Assembly (NCBI GenBank): GCA_013146195.2
Contig: CM028380.1
Coordinates: forward strand, 78,248,556-78,312,555
From: Codonopsis lanceolata
Lineage: Eukaryota; Streptophyta; Magnoliopsida; Asterales; Campanulaceae
Direction of reading: 5' to 3'
DNA: 64,000 bases
Under the pieces are notes generated by a model. The model saw only the letters and a list, made by a program, of their open reading frames with translations. It was not told where the DNA came from and ran no database searches. A program made the position numbers and the translations under genes. Shown one piece after another: positions 45,350 to 57,370 of this stretch; within the stretch, counting starts at the first letter, position 1; the number at the start of each line of letters is the position of its first letter.

Positions 45350-46992
45350 ATGGCAAACCCAAGAAACCTTGACATGTTTCAATACCTGTCAGAATCTCTC
45401 CTACCCATAATCATCTCTTCCTTGCCCTTCCAAGAAGCCGCGAGAACTTCTGTCTTGTCCAAACAATGGAGGTCAATTTGGTACGCTACCAAAAACATAC
45501 AATTTTACGAGAGTTTTTTCGTTAAACCCCATCATTCTGATGCCGAGAAAGAGCATCAGAGAAGGGCTTTCCTCAACTTCATTCAGCAATGGATTCAAAT
45601 GCACGGGGAACGAACTGCAGATACATTCTGCCTATCATTTTCATACCCCAAAGGTTATATGGATGTATTGTCAAAATGTGTTGCGTTTGCCCTTCATCGT
45701 CAAGTCAAAGTACTCGAAATTGATTTTTCTGATAGAAGGTGGCTTGAAATTGGTGCGGATCGCGAGGGCTTTTACGATTTTAACCTTGATGAAATCACAC
45801 ACGAGTTAGAGAGCCTCAAGTTGTTCTCGTGCAATTTTACATATACCACTACTGGCAAGATGTATAATGCACTCCACACCCTTTCTTTAGGATGGATTAG
45901 ACTACCTGCCGACCACTTGAAATCATTTCTACTGAAATGTCCATCTCTAGAGAATCTGAGCTTGAACAAGTGTGCAGATGTAGGATTTCTCGAGATATCC
46001 GGGGCACCAAAGCTTAAGAGTTTGGCCATTGAATGGTGTGCTATCAGCTTGGAAGACGGGATACTCATTGACGCCCAAAGTTTGCAATTCTTCAAGTATT
46101 TGGGGCGGTTGATTCCTTTTACGGTGGAGTCATCCTTGACAACTCTGGACGAAGTCATTCTCGATTTTCGAACCGAGACGCAGTATAATGAAAAGGGCCA
46201 ACTTCTCTATAATCTTCTCAAGGAAATTTCGTGGGTTAGGACCCTTAGTGTATGCGGATACACACTTCAGGTACACAATATTTACTTTCACATTTTTTAG
46301 TATTTTACTAATCCAAAAACAGAAGGAACGTACAACTGGACTTATATTTCTCTATGCATATTTTCTGTAAGTAATCTCAATAAATTAATGCTCTTAATTG
46401 TTATTACTGCAAAATTAGGTAATTCAAACCGCAGATGATCCATTGATGTTAGAACCTCAACTTGAGAGGGTACGACATTTGATCTTGAAGCCAACCATAT
46501 TAACCGAGCTAGAGTATCATGGAATTACCTTCTTCCTCGACAGTTGCCCTTACCTGGAGTTTCTCTCCATTGATGCCAGTTTTTCGAGAGTTTCTCGTGT
46601 GAGTACACTTTTTTTCTTTTCTTTCCTTTTCTTTTAGGGTTATTCTTGATTTAGAAATATTTTTTTGACATGGATAAATTGATCATTAGTTTCTGCAGCG
46701 AGTTGATCTCCAACCCCCATATAGTCTGCATGAACACCATTTCATGACCACAGAGAGCTACGTAGTTGCGTTTGAATGTGTAAGGAACACACTAAGGGCT
46801 GTGGAGGTGAAGGGCTACAAAGGCTACCGATGTACAAAGAGAGTACTCACATATCTCCTTAAGTATGGTCGTGTCATGGAGAACATGACCATTCGTGTCT
46901 CAGAGGACGCAATACCAATGAACCTTGAACTAGCTCAACGGTTGCTGTTTTTTCCTAGAGCTAACCCAAATGTACGCATTTCAATTGCATGA
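45350..46992 (+). CDS. F-box/LRR/FBD protein, gene 2 (3 exons)
   Basis: Exons 45350-46270, 46419-46598 and 46699-46992 join in phase 0 (CAG|GTACA, TTAG|GTAAT, CGT|GTGAG, GCAG|CGA), about 464 residues. The F-box is at residues 8-50 (MFQYLSESLLPIIISSLPFQ, then SVLSKQWRSIW). LRR segments include LHTLSLGWIRLP and FLLKCPSLENLSLNKC. The FBD is in exon 3 (FECVRNTLRAVEVKGYKG, RVLTYLLKYGRVMENM). Exon 2 has exactly the length of that in gene 1. The protein is predicted to be a substrate receptor of an SCF ubiquitin ligase with unknown target. It differs from gene 1 throughout, so the duplication is not recent. The 3' end lies 195 bp from the stop codon of the convergent GTPase gene. All exons are open and splice sites canonical. 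Confidence 0.93.
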
Positions 46993-47187
46993 CTATTGAA
47001 GAGGGTGCGTGCCAGGAAATTATATCATGGGTGCTAAGCTTAAATTGAGTGTTTTATTTCCAGAGTTGGAACATTTCCTTTTTTGTATACTTCTAGATTG
47101 TAATCGAGCAAATCAAATGTTTTTTTCTTTTTCTTTTTCTCATTTGATGGGTATGTACAAGTAATAAAGAGGAAGGAACAATATGAA

Positions 47188-49442
47188 TTAGAAGTCGATA
47201 ATGGGTTCACCGAGTGTTAAGTTTCTCTGGACAGTCCAGGGGAGATTAAAGAGCTTCGCCATGATGAATTTGAAAATCTTGTTGACATTGATGTTGTGTG
47301 TAGCACTTGAGAAGAAAAGGGTTGCATTCATTACTCTTGCATATTCCCTTGCCTGCACCAGCAGTTTTATTATATATAATCGATTCTATACATAAAAACA
47401 TTCCATAACTGTACAAGTAACTAAATCACAGGGTTGATTTCAGACAGTTTCATACGAATCTCTAACTGTGTCTATTTGTCTCCCCCTCCCCTTATTTTGT
47501 TATGGAAAGGAGTTGGACGTAAGTCCTTTTCATTAAGTCTCAAGAGGTTGGACATATATGTCTTGGAATTGGCATATGAAAAACAGAAAATAATAATCAA
47601 TCAGGCATAGGTCCCCCAAGAAGTCTTGCTCTGTGCCCAATTATTGTTGACAAGCACATTTATCTCAACATAAGATAAACAGATGTTTAAGAAAGGTGTT
47701 GAAATGGCTTCAAACGTCGTAAAGACCCAAACCACCACACCTCAGCCTCAACGTAAGACAAACAGATGTTTAAGGAGGAATTCTAGTACCTGGGTCACTA
47801 TTGTCCATTGCAGATCTGGTGGCAGCCGCACAAAATCATCAAATTTGGTCCCAATTAGAATGGGAATTGCCGTCTGCAGTTATAAAATTGCCCCATAAAC
47901 TTAATAAGCTGTTTACACTTGGGGATGCCCTCCCATTTCTTGGATTTAATTCCCTTTGAAAGTAGTTGGTCTGATCATTATGGTACCATAAGAGATCAGA
48001 CCAGCTTGTAGCTCAACTAATTACCATCAGAATTATTACATGGGCCACAAACAAATGATTATAAATCCCTCTTTTTTCAATGTAATTGTACCTTAAACAA
48101 ATCACACACAATTAAGGTAAAAAAATTCAGTTAAATTAGGTATGTTGTTGCAAAGCTAACAACAATAATGAACCTACTACCCCCAAAGTGCTTTAACACC
48201 CCTTTATGATGTTTGAACTAATTCCCACCCTACTAGGTTTTTTCCATAACTATTTATTCATTGTAGTTATTGCTGCAACAAACAGAGAAATGGGGAACTA
48301 GTTCTGTGTACCAAATGCATTAGAACTAAGGAAGTAAATGAGTCAACTTTCAACATGACTCGCTAACGGAAAATGACTTGGTTCGAGTTTATATTGACTC
48401 GTGATGTATGATCAAGATGCAGCTAGTCATGTTCAAGATTGTCGCAAACTCGTTTAACATTAGAGTAACCCAAACTTCAGCTCGCGAGAACGGAACAATT
48501 AAAAATAAAAGCTCTTCTGAAGTTTAGTACCTGATTCCACCTTCTTGCTTGTCTATACCATCCTATTACACTGCAATCATACCAAGAAAAACATCAAATA
48601 ACTAATCATATACAAGCAATTCTTGTTCAGAAACTTACAATTACAGAATTATTAGGAGAAAAAGCACATTACTTGTGTAGGGTGCATCGGCTAGTTAGAT
48701 CGAACATGAACAAAATTGCAACTGCATCTTTGCAAGCGATCGGGACATGATCAAGCGACTTATTGTCACCTACATTGCAATTAACAACTGTTATTAACTC
48801 CATAATTTTCTTTTCAGTTAGAAGTTTATTTGGGATTTCTTGAAATTCCAAATAAAAAAAATTGTGAAAAATAAAAAAAAATAATAGTAATAAACTCACC
48901 TCCCACATCCCATAGACTAAAAGCAATCCTTGCTCCTCGAACTGTAAGTGTTTTATCCATCAAATTCAGTCCTCCCATCTCCAAACATTTCTTTTCTTGT
49001 TCATCTCCTACATACTTGATCTTAAGAAAACAAATTGTCAAATAACCACGTTACTATTATGTTCTATATTTAAACACATAATCACATGATCCGTATTATA
49101 AATAATTTATTTAATTAAAAAAAAAACTCACCAAAAACTTGTTTTTCCAATTTGGCAATCACCCAAAAGACTAATCTTCAAAGAAACTAAATCTGAATCT
49201 GTATCATACCCACTACAAGTCGTCGTAGTGGGTTCTTGTAGCAAAACACCAGACTCCATAGCTTCCATGGTCATCGGAGAAGAAGGCCGGCGAGGCAAAC
49301 GCCGGTACCGTATTGGCCTACCCATAGAACAAGCAAGAATTCTATCCCAAATTAACCTAAAGAATTCACGAAAGAATGGTAACCTTTGGAGCAAATCCCA
49401 CCTAATCTTGACGTGAACGATTTTCCGGCAAAGGTGTGTCAT
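47188..49442 (-). CDS. SGP1: Spg1/Tem1-like small GTPase (SGP), 6 exons, apparent frame break
   Basis: Minus-strand exons: 49442-49132, 49020-48900, 48769-48673, 48570-48531, 47873-47790 and 47352-47188, about 272 residues. The start was chosen at MTHLCRKIVHVKIRWDLLQR, the basic N-terminus typical of plant SGP; an upstream in-frame ATG lies at 49511. GTPase motifs: G1 GDCQIGKT (residues 94-101), G3 WDVGGD, G4 GTKFDDF, G5 SSATHN; the end is LTLGEPIIDF. Plant SGPs are homologues of the yeast septation/mitotic-exit GTPases Spg1 and Tem1 and are reported to interact with MAP4K-type kinases. Splicing is canonical in every intron, and phases match for exons 2-6. The exon 1/2 junction is out by one base: exon 1 ends in a TTTTTG that leaves two spare bases while exon 2 starts in phase 0. 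Either one T is missing in the assembly or this allele is broken. Confidence 0.9.
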
Positions 49443-50961
49443 CTTTCCGGTGGCTTCACGTAATCTTGAGCCATGAACATGTAAAGTCGAAGAAGCTTCT
49501 TGGGCTCTCATGGCTTGACTGCTGTTTTTTACGAGGTTTTTGTGTCTTTTCAGGGACTTAAAAACAGGAAATGTGTTTTGTGGGATATGGGCGGTTGACC
49601 GGTACTCTTTCTTGATGCCAAAAGGGTCCAAATTGCCGGCTTCTTGTTTCCGACGAAGCTAATGTATAAGCTAATACTAATAGCAATACAGATATATTGG
49701 ACAACATCATGGCAAAATCTTATATAAAACCATTTTATAAATATTTTTTCAAAATTTTATCCTTTATATCAAATTCATCGTGTGTTGGTGAATCAAGCTG
49801 AGTTCCATCTTACAAATTAAGATTTATAAGATCATCTTACGAAAAACCTACTATTTTCTTATAAATATTGTTGTCTGGCGTGTGACTAATTAGTGGCATA
49901 TAATATTATTACCTTGAACTTGTGGAATTGTACTATAGTTAAAGTTCGTGATGATATATTTATGTCATAATTTTAAAAAATGGTAAATTTGTTCTGATGA
50001 GTGACGACACTAACATCAAAATCAGTAAGAATATTCTCAACTCAGTAATATCAAACCTCACATAATTTAGCATTAGATGTCATTTTTAACTCATTACATA
50101 ATTGTGATCTAAAATTATACTTCATTCATTCATGATAAAAAGTCTACTTCTTTATTTTAGAATGTTTTACTTATCAAATTTTATGTAAGGTTTTGTTTAT
50201 CAAAATTTGGTACTAAAAAATGTAACTATCAATCCCAAAGAAAGGAAGTGGATCCCACCAGAAAAAAAAAATTCTTTTTCTTGGTTTTCAACCTTTTTGG
50301 TAATTAAAAAAAAATAGAAAAATTATTTTTAATAAGCACATTTTTATATAAAGACTTAAGTTGTGGATATTAAACGAATTTTCTCTAAATCGTGAAGTTA
50401 TTGAAGATAAAGATGGTAAGATTTGTAAAATCATTAGAATTACGACCAAGTTGTTGAAATGATTTTTTATTTAGGGTAACTTATGGCTATGAAATATATT
50501 TTTTAATTGGGGTGGGTTGAGGATAGTTTTATCATTTTGTGAACGGGTGGGGTAATTTGGGTAGAAGAGTTTGGTGCTAAAGTTTGTTTATTTTCTTTTT
50601 CAGTGTCATACAAGAATAAGATGACCAATTAACACTAATTTAATTTAGATATAATACATCAGGTTAATTAATTTCTACTAAATACAGCACATCCTCACAA
50701 CAAAATGAAATCAACGATGGTAAAGACTTTGAAGTTTGAACAAAGCCTGTAGTTGGGGTTTTGTTTGGTAGCTAAAGTTAGATGGATAAATAAATCATTT
50801 GTCAATATCCCAAGCAACACACACGCATGCATCTTGATCTTGTCAAGTGTTTTATCGTTTACATCTCCAAGTCTCCAACTGTGTACATACTACCTAACAG
50901 TTCTTTTTTTGCCTTTTTAAGCGTTACAGAATACCTTTTTTTTCTTTTTTAAATACTAAAT
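49443..50961. other. 5' flank of SGP and AT-rich intergenic DNA
   Basis: 49443-49660 is the likely 5' UTR/promoter of SGP (an open frame from 49631 starts with a non-ATG codon). Beyond 49660 the sequence is AT-rich with no supported feature. Confidence 0.45.
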
Positions 50962-51225
50962 GCTTGTTTGGTGGAGTGTTTTGGTTAAAATATTGGTAAA
51001 AAATGTTATGTTTTCTCTTTAAAAGTATTTCAATGTAACGTTTTAAAACTCATTGTTTTAAAAATATGAAGCGTTTTAAAACGCTTCAATTTATGGCATT
51101 TTAACAAAATATGCTACGTTTACTTATGAAAAATAGCGTTTTTAAATAGCTTTTCAAACGTGTTTATAAAAATAAAACTGCGTTTTAAAAATGATGCGTT
51201 TTCAAAACGCTGCACCAAACGAGGC
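50962..51225 (-). mobile_element. MITE family M1, copy 3 (inverted)
   Basis: Starts GCTTGTTTGGTGGAGTG and ends CAAAACGCTGCACCAAACGA then GGC. This is the reverse orientation of the copies at 19115 and 44958. Confidence 0.75.
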
Positions 51226-52115
51226 CAATTGTCCCTTCAACATTTTAAAACTTATTTTACACTCTTACTCCTCATTTTTTATCATTCACACACTCTCTAA
51301 TACTCATTTCTCTTATATTATAAATACAAATAAAAAATAATATTACCTATTACAAATGTTCTATAAAATTATTTAACGTACTGATATGCTAACAATTATT
51401 TAACGTATTATAAATGCAATAAAATGAATTCATATACATACTTTACAAATGATTATATCAAAAAAAAAAATTGGGCACAAGTAAATTAAAAAATTACTTT
51501 TTTACTATTAAATTAAAAACAACTTGCGGCACTCATAAATTTTTTTACAAAGAAATCTAAACACAACTCCAATATTTTTTAAGAAACTAACAATTAAACA
51601 TAACATTTGCAATAATAAAAAAATGTTTATCACCCTTCATGTTTATTTCAACTCAACTACCAATTAATAAAGCTAACAATAAAAAATGATATTTCCAACA
51701 ACTACAAAAATAACATTTACGACAACAACAAAAATGCTTTAAAATTACCGTAAAAAGTCATCTCTTTGAATGTAATCATCCTTAGCATCCATGGTCACAT
51801 ACAGTAGAGAGAGGTTAACAGTGATTGTAAAGCGGATGAAGAGAATAATAGTAGAGAGAGTAATTTAATAACTTGTATTATAATGACCGACAAAAAAATG
51901 AATATTTATTAAACAAATAAGAGGGAAATGTTGTAAAGAAAGTAAAAAAGAGGGGGGCTTATAAAAAATAAGCAAATGACTTTTTAGAAAAGATAAGTCT
52001 CATGTAAGAACGTCCTACGGATTTTCATTCGTAAGATGAAGCTTCACTCTCTCGCAGTTTAATCCACCAACACATAGTGAGTCGAATAAGGAAGATCTAT
52101 CTTACAAAAAACATA
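51226..52115. other. AT-rich intergenic DNA
   Basis: Low-complexity A/T-rich sequence. No gene or bounded element. Confidence 0.5.
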
Positions 52116-52373
52116 CTCCCTCCGTCCCTAAATTATCGTCATCCTTTCCTTTTTCGTCAATCCTAAAATAATTGTCCACTTTGAAACTTACCTTTTTAGA
52201 ACATCACTTTTACCAGTTTACCCTTACTTTTTCACCTTACTTTAATTATGAGCCACATACATATGGGCTTAAAAGGAAACTACACATTAAACCAATATAA
52301 ATAATCAAGTCAATTGTTTTTTCTTAATCTGTGCGCCGGGTCAAGCAGGACAATAAATTAGGGACGGAGGGAG
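52116..52373. mobile_element. Intact Stowaway-like MITE, TA target duplication
   Basis: 258 bp, with ends CTCCCTCCGTCCCTAAATTA and its near-perfect inverted copy (reverse complement CTCCCTCCGTCCCTAATTTA). TA flanks both sides (52114-52115 and 52374-52375). Confidence 0.9.
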
Positions 52374-52375
52374 TA

Positions 52376-54096
52376 TATAATACCATTTTACCCAAGTTTT
52401 TACCTTTTAAAAATTTGTGATTACCAGAGACGGTATTAAGTAAAGATGGTGTCGTATCTACCATATAATTATAGTCCTCTATATTCTTTTTTCCCTTTTA
52501 TCCATAGTATTCTTGGTACCAATAAATCATTAGTTTTTTAATTGGTCTAGTACTAGGTCGGACAATTACAACTCAAAATCCGGTAACTCATTAAATCAAA
52601 CGCGTTAATTTTTTTTTGGGTCGAGACAGGCTACTCATGTGAGATAATGAAGAAGCAATGTGTGAATAAATTAAAATAGTGGTGCAGTGTGTATATATGG
52701 TTATTAATGAATCTATGGTGTGTGTAGGAAGTTGGAAATGAGATAAGATTTAAGATAAAAATTGGGATGAATTGATTCTCGTGAATCATGATAAAGCCTA
52801 AAGGAAGAACATAAGGATAAAGATATATAGCAACGTCACCATGTGATTGGTGGATCTGGATCAAAGTAGAACACTATTTGTAAGATTAATTAAAATTTAA
52901 AAACACCTGTACATGTATTAAAAAGCTGCACACATAAATTCCCCCAAAGTCTGTACACTGTACACAACCAATTTTTAAAATCATATTTGCAAATTGCAAC
53001 CCTCTTTTCCTATCCAAATGACCCACCCGCTCCTTTTCTATGATTCATGGATCATGGATGTGGTGTGAAAGGGAAACCTCTTACAAAGCTAACCTAGTTA
53101 GGGTTCAATTTCAGACAAATCCTCCGCTCCTAGTAATAATAATCCGAGGAATTAAAAATGGCAGCAGCTATGTCTATGTGTTGGGTTCAAACTTCACCGT
53201 TTCTTTCTTCCAAATTCCAATCGTGGAATAATCAAAAACCTCATCTCATTCGTTTGGTGCCAACAATCTCATCTCAACTAACTTAAATTCTAATACTGAA
53301 CCTCACAACTAACTCTAATCTATGTTTATCTATTGTGCTTTGCATCAACCAAATTTTAATATTGGAATATTAAATTTGGTTGGTATATGGGTTTGCCTTT
53401 GGTGAGTTATAGAAAAGGGAAAGACCAAACTTGTGATGATCAGTTTTGACAATTATAACCCCGAAACTCGTTAATTCTGAAAATTATTAGACTTAACCCA
53501 AAAATATTAACAAGTCGATCTAGTTGAAACGGGTCAAACCTTTTTGACCAGATTACTTTTACTTTATAAATATATGGATTTTTTTGAGAAAAAACCGAGG
53601 TTAAGACAAGTTGATCGTTTCAACATGACACTCATTTTATCCAAACCATTTTAACATGTTTAATTTGATATTCGGGATTTCAACGTGTTTTGGCTTGTTG
53701 CACGTCCTAACCTAACTCGTAATTGAACCCAATTGACTTGATTAAATTCCTCCAGAATTAAGATATTTGACTAGCAGTTGCCGAATTTTCCCTCTCCTCC
53801 AAAGCAAACTTCAAATTAGCTCTAAAGGTCATGTGATCCTTACTCTTTTTCCATGAAGTTCTACGAAGAATCTTGGTCGAGGCCTAGTAATGATTAAAGA
53901 AACCTAGGTAATTATATTGTTTATATTGTCTATATTGATTGTCGGTTACATACACGCTGCTAATAATTACTCCATATGGTTGATGGATGACGTGGAAGTT
54001 TTCAATGTTTGGTTGCTTTATAAAAACAGGGTTGCCATATCAAAAGATGCATTAAGACTTAAGAGCATCATCATCTTTTTGTTTGATTTTTCTAAG
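52376..54096. other. AT-rich intergenic DNA with GACAATTACAA-family fragments
   Basis: 52545-52640 and 53430-53720 carry TTGACAATTATAACCCC/GACAATTACAACTCAAA-type ends and GGGTCAAA/GGGTCGAA motifs like those at 41480-41745. The ORFs at 53040-53231 and 53917-54186 are unsupported. Confidence 0.4.
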
Positions 54097-54288
54097 AGTA
54101 ATGCTAGGGCCACTCTAATAGTATTTAATTTTGGGTATCACATGATGTGGCATCTTATATTTCATATTATTAACATAACTTTTTAACTTATAGTGGAGCC
54201 CATAAAATGCCAAATAAGATGACATATTGGAAACCACGTCATTTTGTACCTAAAATTAAGTGCTATTAGAGTGGCCCTAGCATTACCC
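54097..54288. mobile_element. Short palindromic MITE, about 192 bp
   Basis: AGTAATGCTAGGGCCACTCT at the left, then AATAG; the right end is its inverted copy (CTATTAGAGTGGCCCTAGCA then TTAC). The match extends over more than 30 bp on each side. Confidence 0.85.
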
Positions 54289-55105
54289 TTTTTCTAATTC
54301 TTGATGTTATTCTTATTAACAAGAGGAATCTTAATAACGAGAGACCTCCTCCCTCGATCATCCACTAAAAGAGAAAAAACAAAAAAAATTCTTAATTAAG
54401 AAGGAAAAAATAAATCTTCCAAAGTGTTATGTGTGTGACCGATTTGGGGGCAAAATAAAATAATTTTATATTGAGATGTGTACAATTTATTTTATTTATT
54501 TTGTAAGAAGATGTGAAAAAAGATTATATTATGAGAAATATATTCTTAAGTAGGCAAGAAGAGAAAAGTGTGTAAGTGACAATAAGACCAAGCTAAGATG
54601 ATCGTATAAGAATAATAACATTGTGGATACTCTAATACAATATATAATTTGATCCATCGATTTAACCTAAACTTTGAGTTTGGTTCTAAGATCTTAAAAC
54701 ATATTCATTTGATCCCTACATTCAATTTTTTTGGTTTACCGTTACATCACCGTCGTTTTTATAACCCTCAAAAGAACGTAAAAATATACCTTAGATACCA
54801 ATTTGTGGCCTTCCAAAAACTGTGATGCTCCGTCGCCCGGATGAACACAGACGAACAAAGAACAAATCCAACTAGTTTTACTGAAAAATGAAACATTTAT
54901 CGTGGAATAAATTGTTTTAAAATTCAAATGCTCAATTTTTGTAGAATGAAGTATTAAGATTTCTTAAAATATGACTTTAGTTATCAAAATGGTACATACT
55001 TCTATTCCAGATGATTACCATTTTTATTTTTTATTTTTTTTAAAAGTTGACTTTTAAGTATTTTAATTATAACACACCAAAATACCTCACATTATACTTA
55101 TACCT
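54289..55105. other. AT-rich intergenic DNA
   Basis: No supported gene. The ORF at 54742-54927 is without signature. Confidence 0.45.
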
Positions 55106-55108
55106 TTA

Positions 55109-55370
55109 GGGCAAGTCCAATGATAGAGATCAAAACAAAATTTTGATACCTATATAAAAGTATTAGATCTTCTAATGGTTAAAGTAAAAGGTATCAAAAT
55201 TAGGTGTGGTACTAGTGAAGATACCAAATTTGATACCTCCCTTAGTACCACACCTAATTTTATTACATTTCATTTTAATACCTATGGTTGGAGATGATCA
55301 TTTGATACTTATGAATAATAACCAATAGATATCAAAATTTGAATGACAAGTACCACCATTAGACTTGCCC
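55109..55370. mobile_element. Tourist/PIF-like MITE, TTA target duplication
   Basis: GGGCAAGTCCAATGATAG at the left and CCACCATTAGACTTGCCC at the right are inverted copies with TTA on both flanks (55106-55108 and 55371-55373). 262 bp, non-coding, with several GATACC/GGTATC repeats inside. Confidence 0.85.
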
Positions 55371-55522
55371 TTACAAATATACGGTGCTGTTACATGACAT
55401 ATGATAACTGACAAACCTGGGTGGGTTCAATAACTTTATTAGAAAACTAGTTTATAACCTTGCCATGGACGATTCCTGCAATATTTTTGTTCGTAAAAAT
55501 TATTTATGTTAAGATAATTTTC

Positions 55523-56165
55523 TGATGCGTCCAAATTTATCAAAGACACACTGGGCTTCTTCAATTGGATATCTAACTTTCAATCTATCCGAAATCTCCA
55601 AGGCTCAACCCTGTAAATAAGAAAAAACAGTGAACTAGGCAGGGGCACTCCATGCAAAAGTCCTCCGGCGTGAGAGTCAGCTCAACAGTCAATTGAGTAA
55701 ACAATGTGACAGAGTTTGGCCCAGTATTCAAAATCGCGTACCTCTCTCCTTTATTTTGAGGGGCTTTTATACCCTGAGCCGGAGGATGAGTAACTTCCCA
55801 TTAAGTGTCATGGTGTGCCTAGCGGGCACATTAACTGTCACATTTATCACAACGGTCTGATCATGAAGGTAGTGGCGAGTTTCTCGGAAGTAACTGTCCA
55901 CGTTAAAAACGACTGCTACTTTCATAATCAAGCATAGTAAGTCTGGTTCAATGAATTATTGCCTGCTGGATAAAATCCCAGCTCGCTGCATTCTTGTCCG
56001 CTGGGTGCTTAACCCCCAGCTCGCAGTACAATTATGGTCGCTGCTTGTTTCCTTAATGTGGCCCGAATCTTTGAATGCACGTGCTCTGCTCATGATTGGT
56101 GGAGATGTGCCGGGCACGTGACTTGTATCTAAGGCCTATTGGGTCGGACATCTCATTTTCTAACA
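55523..56165 (-). mobile_element. Solo LTR of a Gypsy family (same as 14700-15376)
   Basis: On minus it runs from TGTTAGAAAATGAGATGTCC to ATTTGGACGCATCA. It contains GGGTATAAAAGCCCC (TATA box near 55775) and CACGCCGGAGGACTTTTGCA followed by GGAGTGCCCCTGCC, nearly identical to the LTR at 14700-15376. There is no adjacent internal region. No 5-bp duplication is visible at the flanks, so one end may have been altered. Confidence 0.75.
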
Positions 56166-57365
56166 TTGTTATAAGCACTTAAAATTTTAAATTAGAATAG
56201 TTTGAACAAACTAAAATAATGTAACTATAGAAATTGATCAATAAATGTAATAACTTAAGAAATAAAGTAATTAATAGTTAATTGATATAGATTAATTAGT
56301 AATTTTCTTATGAAATTGATCATTTTAACAGAAAGTCATCATGTGTGGAAACAATAGCATCTATTGGTAGCAATTAATAAGAATTAATTTTTCATTTACC
56401 AGGGTGTAGAATCTTTTTTACACAAACGACTTTTTAAACATGACACGTAGACAACCAAAATCTAAGTAAATCAAGACAAATGTTGTGATTGATACATGTC
56501 ATGATCAAATGGTTGATTAATAGAAAAAAAATTAACATAAACGTGTCTCGTAAATAACTTGTATAAATAAAATAGTGGTGAAATGAAAATTGTTAAAAAT
56601 CAAAGAGTTTCAGTCAAATTAAACTTGTATAAATTAAATTAAAGTATATTTTTAAATCAAGTTATATTTGACTAACAAAAAACTTTTCTTATTTTACTAT
56701 ACTGAAAAATGACACGTTATAGTTATTTCACACTGTCATGTGGCACGAAGTTCTATTTTATGAATAGTTAATAAAATAGATTTAAATTGATCACTCAAAT
56801 GGGTAATTGAAAGATTTGCGTATGAATTTTTTGTAGAAAACAAACTTTAAAATGAAGTAATTAAGAGTTAATAGATATATATATTAATTAGTAATTTTTT
56901 TCGGTGAAATTGATAATTTAATCAAAGACGTCATGTGCGAGTAGTGGCTTCTGTTAGTTGTAATTAATATTAAATTTTCATCCATCTGTGGTGTAGAATC
57001 TATTTTACACAATTACAAACGACATTTGAGCATTACATATGGGCAACCAAAATCTAAATAAATCAAGACAAAATTGTGATTGACACGACTCATAGTCCAA
57101 GGGTCGTTTGTGTAAAGAAGTTTTACACCGCCAGTTGATGAAAATTTGACTCAATTAATAATTAATAAATATAGATTAACAGAAAAATAATTAACATAAA
57201 ATTGTCATGTAAATAACTTGTATAAATAAAATAGTTTAAGGATATGAAAATTGATGAGAATTGAAAAGTGTCGGTCAAGTTAAACCTTTTAACTTGTATA
57301 AATTAAATAGAATATTTTTTTGTTTTAAATTAAATTATACTTGACAAAAACAAAAACAAAATATT
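56166..57365. repeat. Tandemly related AT-rich repeat units with MITE M2 copies
   Basis: 56392-56520 and 56974-57147 carry MITE M2 ends (GGTGTAGAATCT, CAACCAAAATCTAA, TGATGAAAATTTGACTC). Between them recur CATGTAAATAACTTGTATAA-type words. The same series of words continues after the Copia element at 62774-63650, so the element landed inside an array of related units. Confidence 0.7.
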
Positions 57366-57370
57366 GTCTT

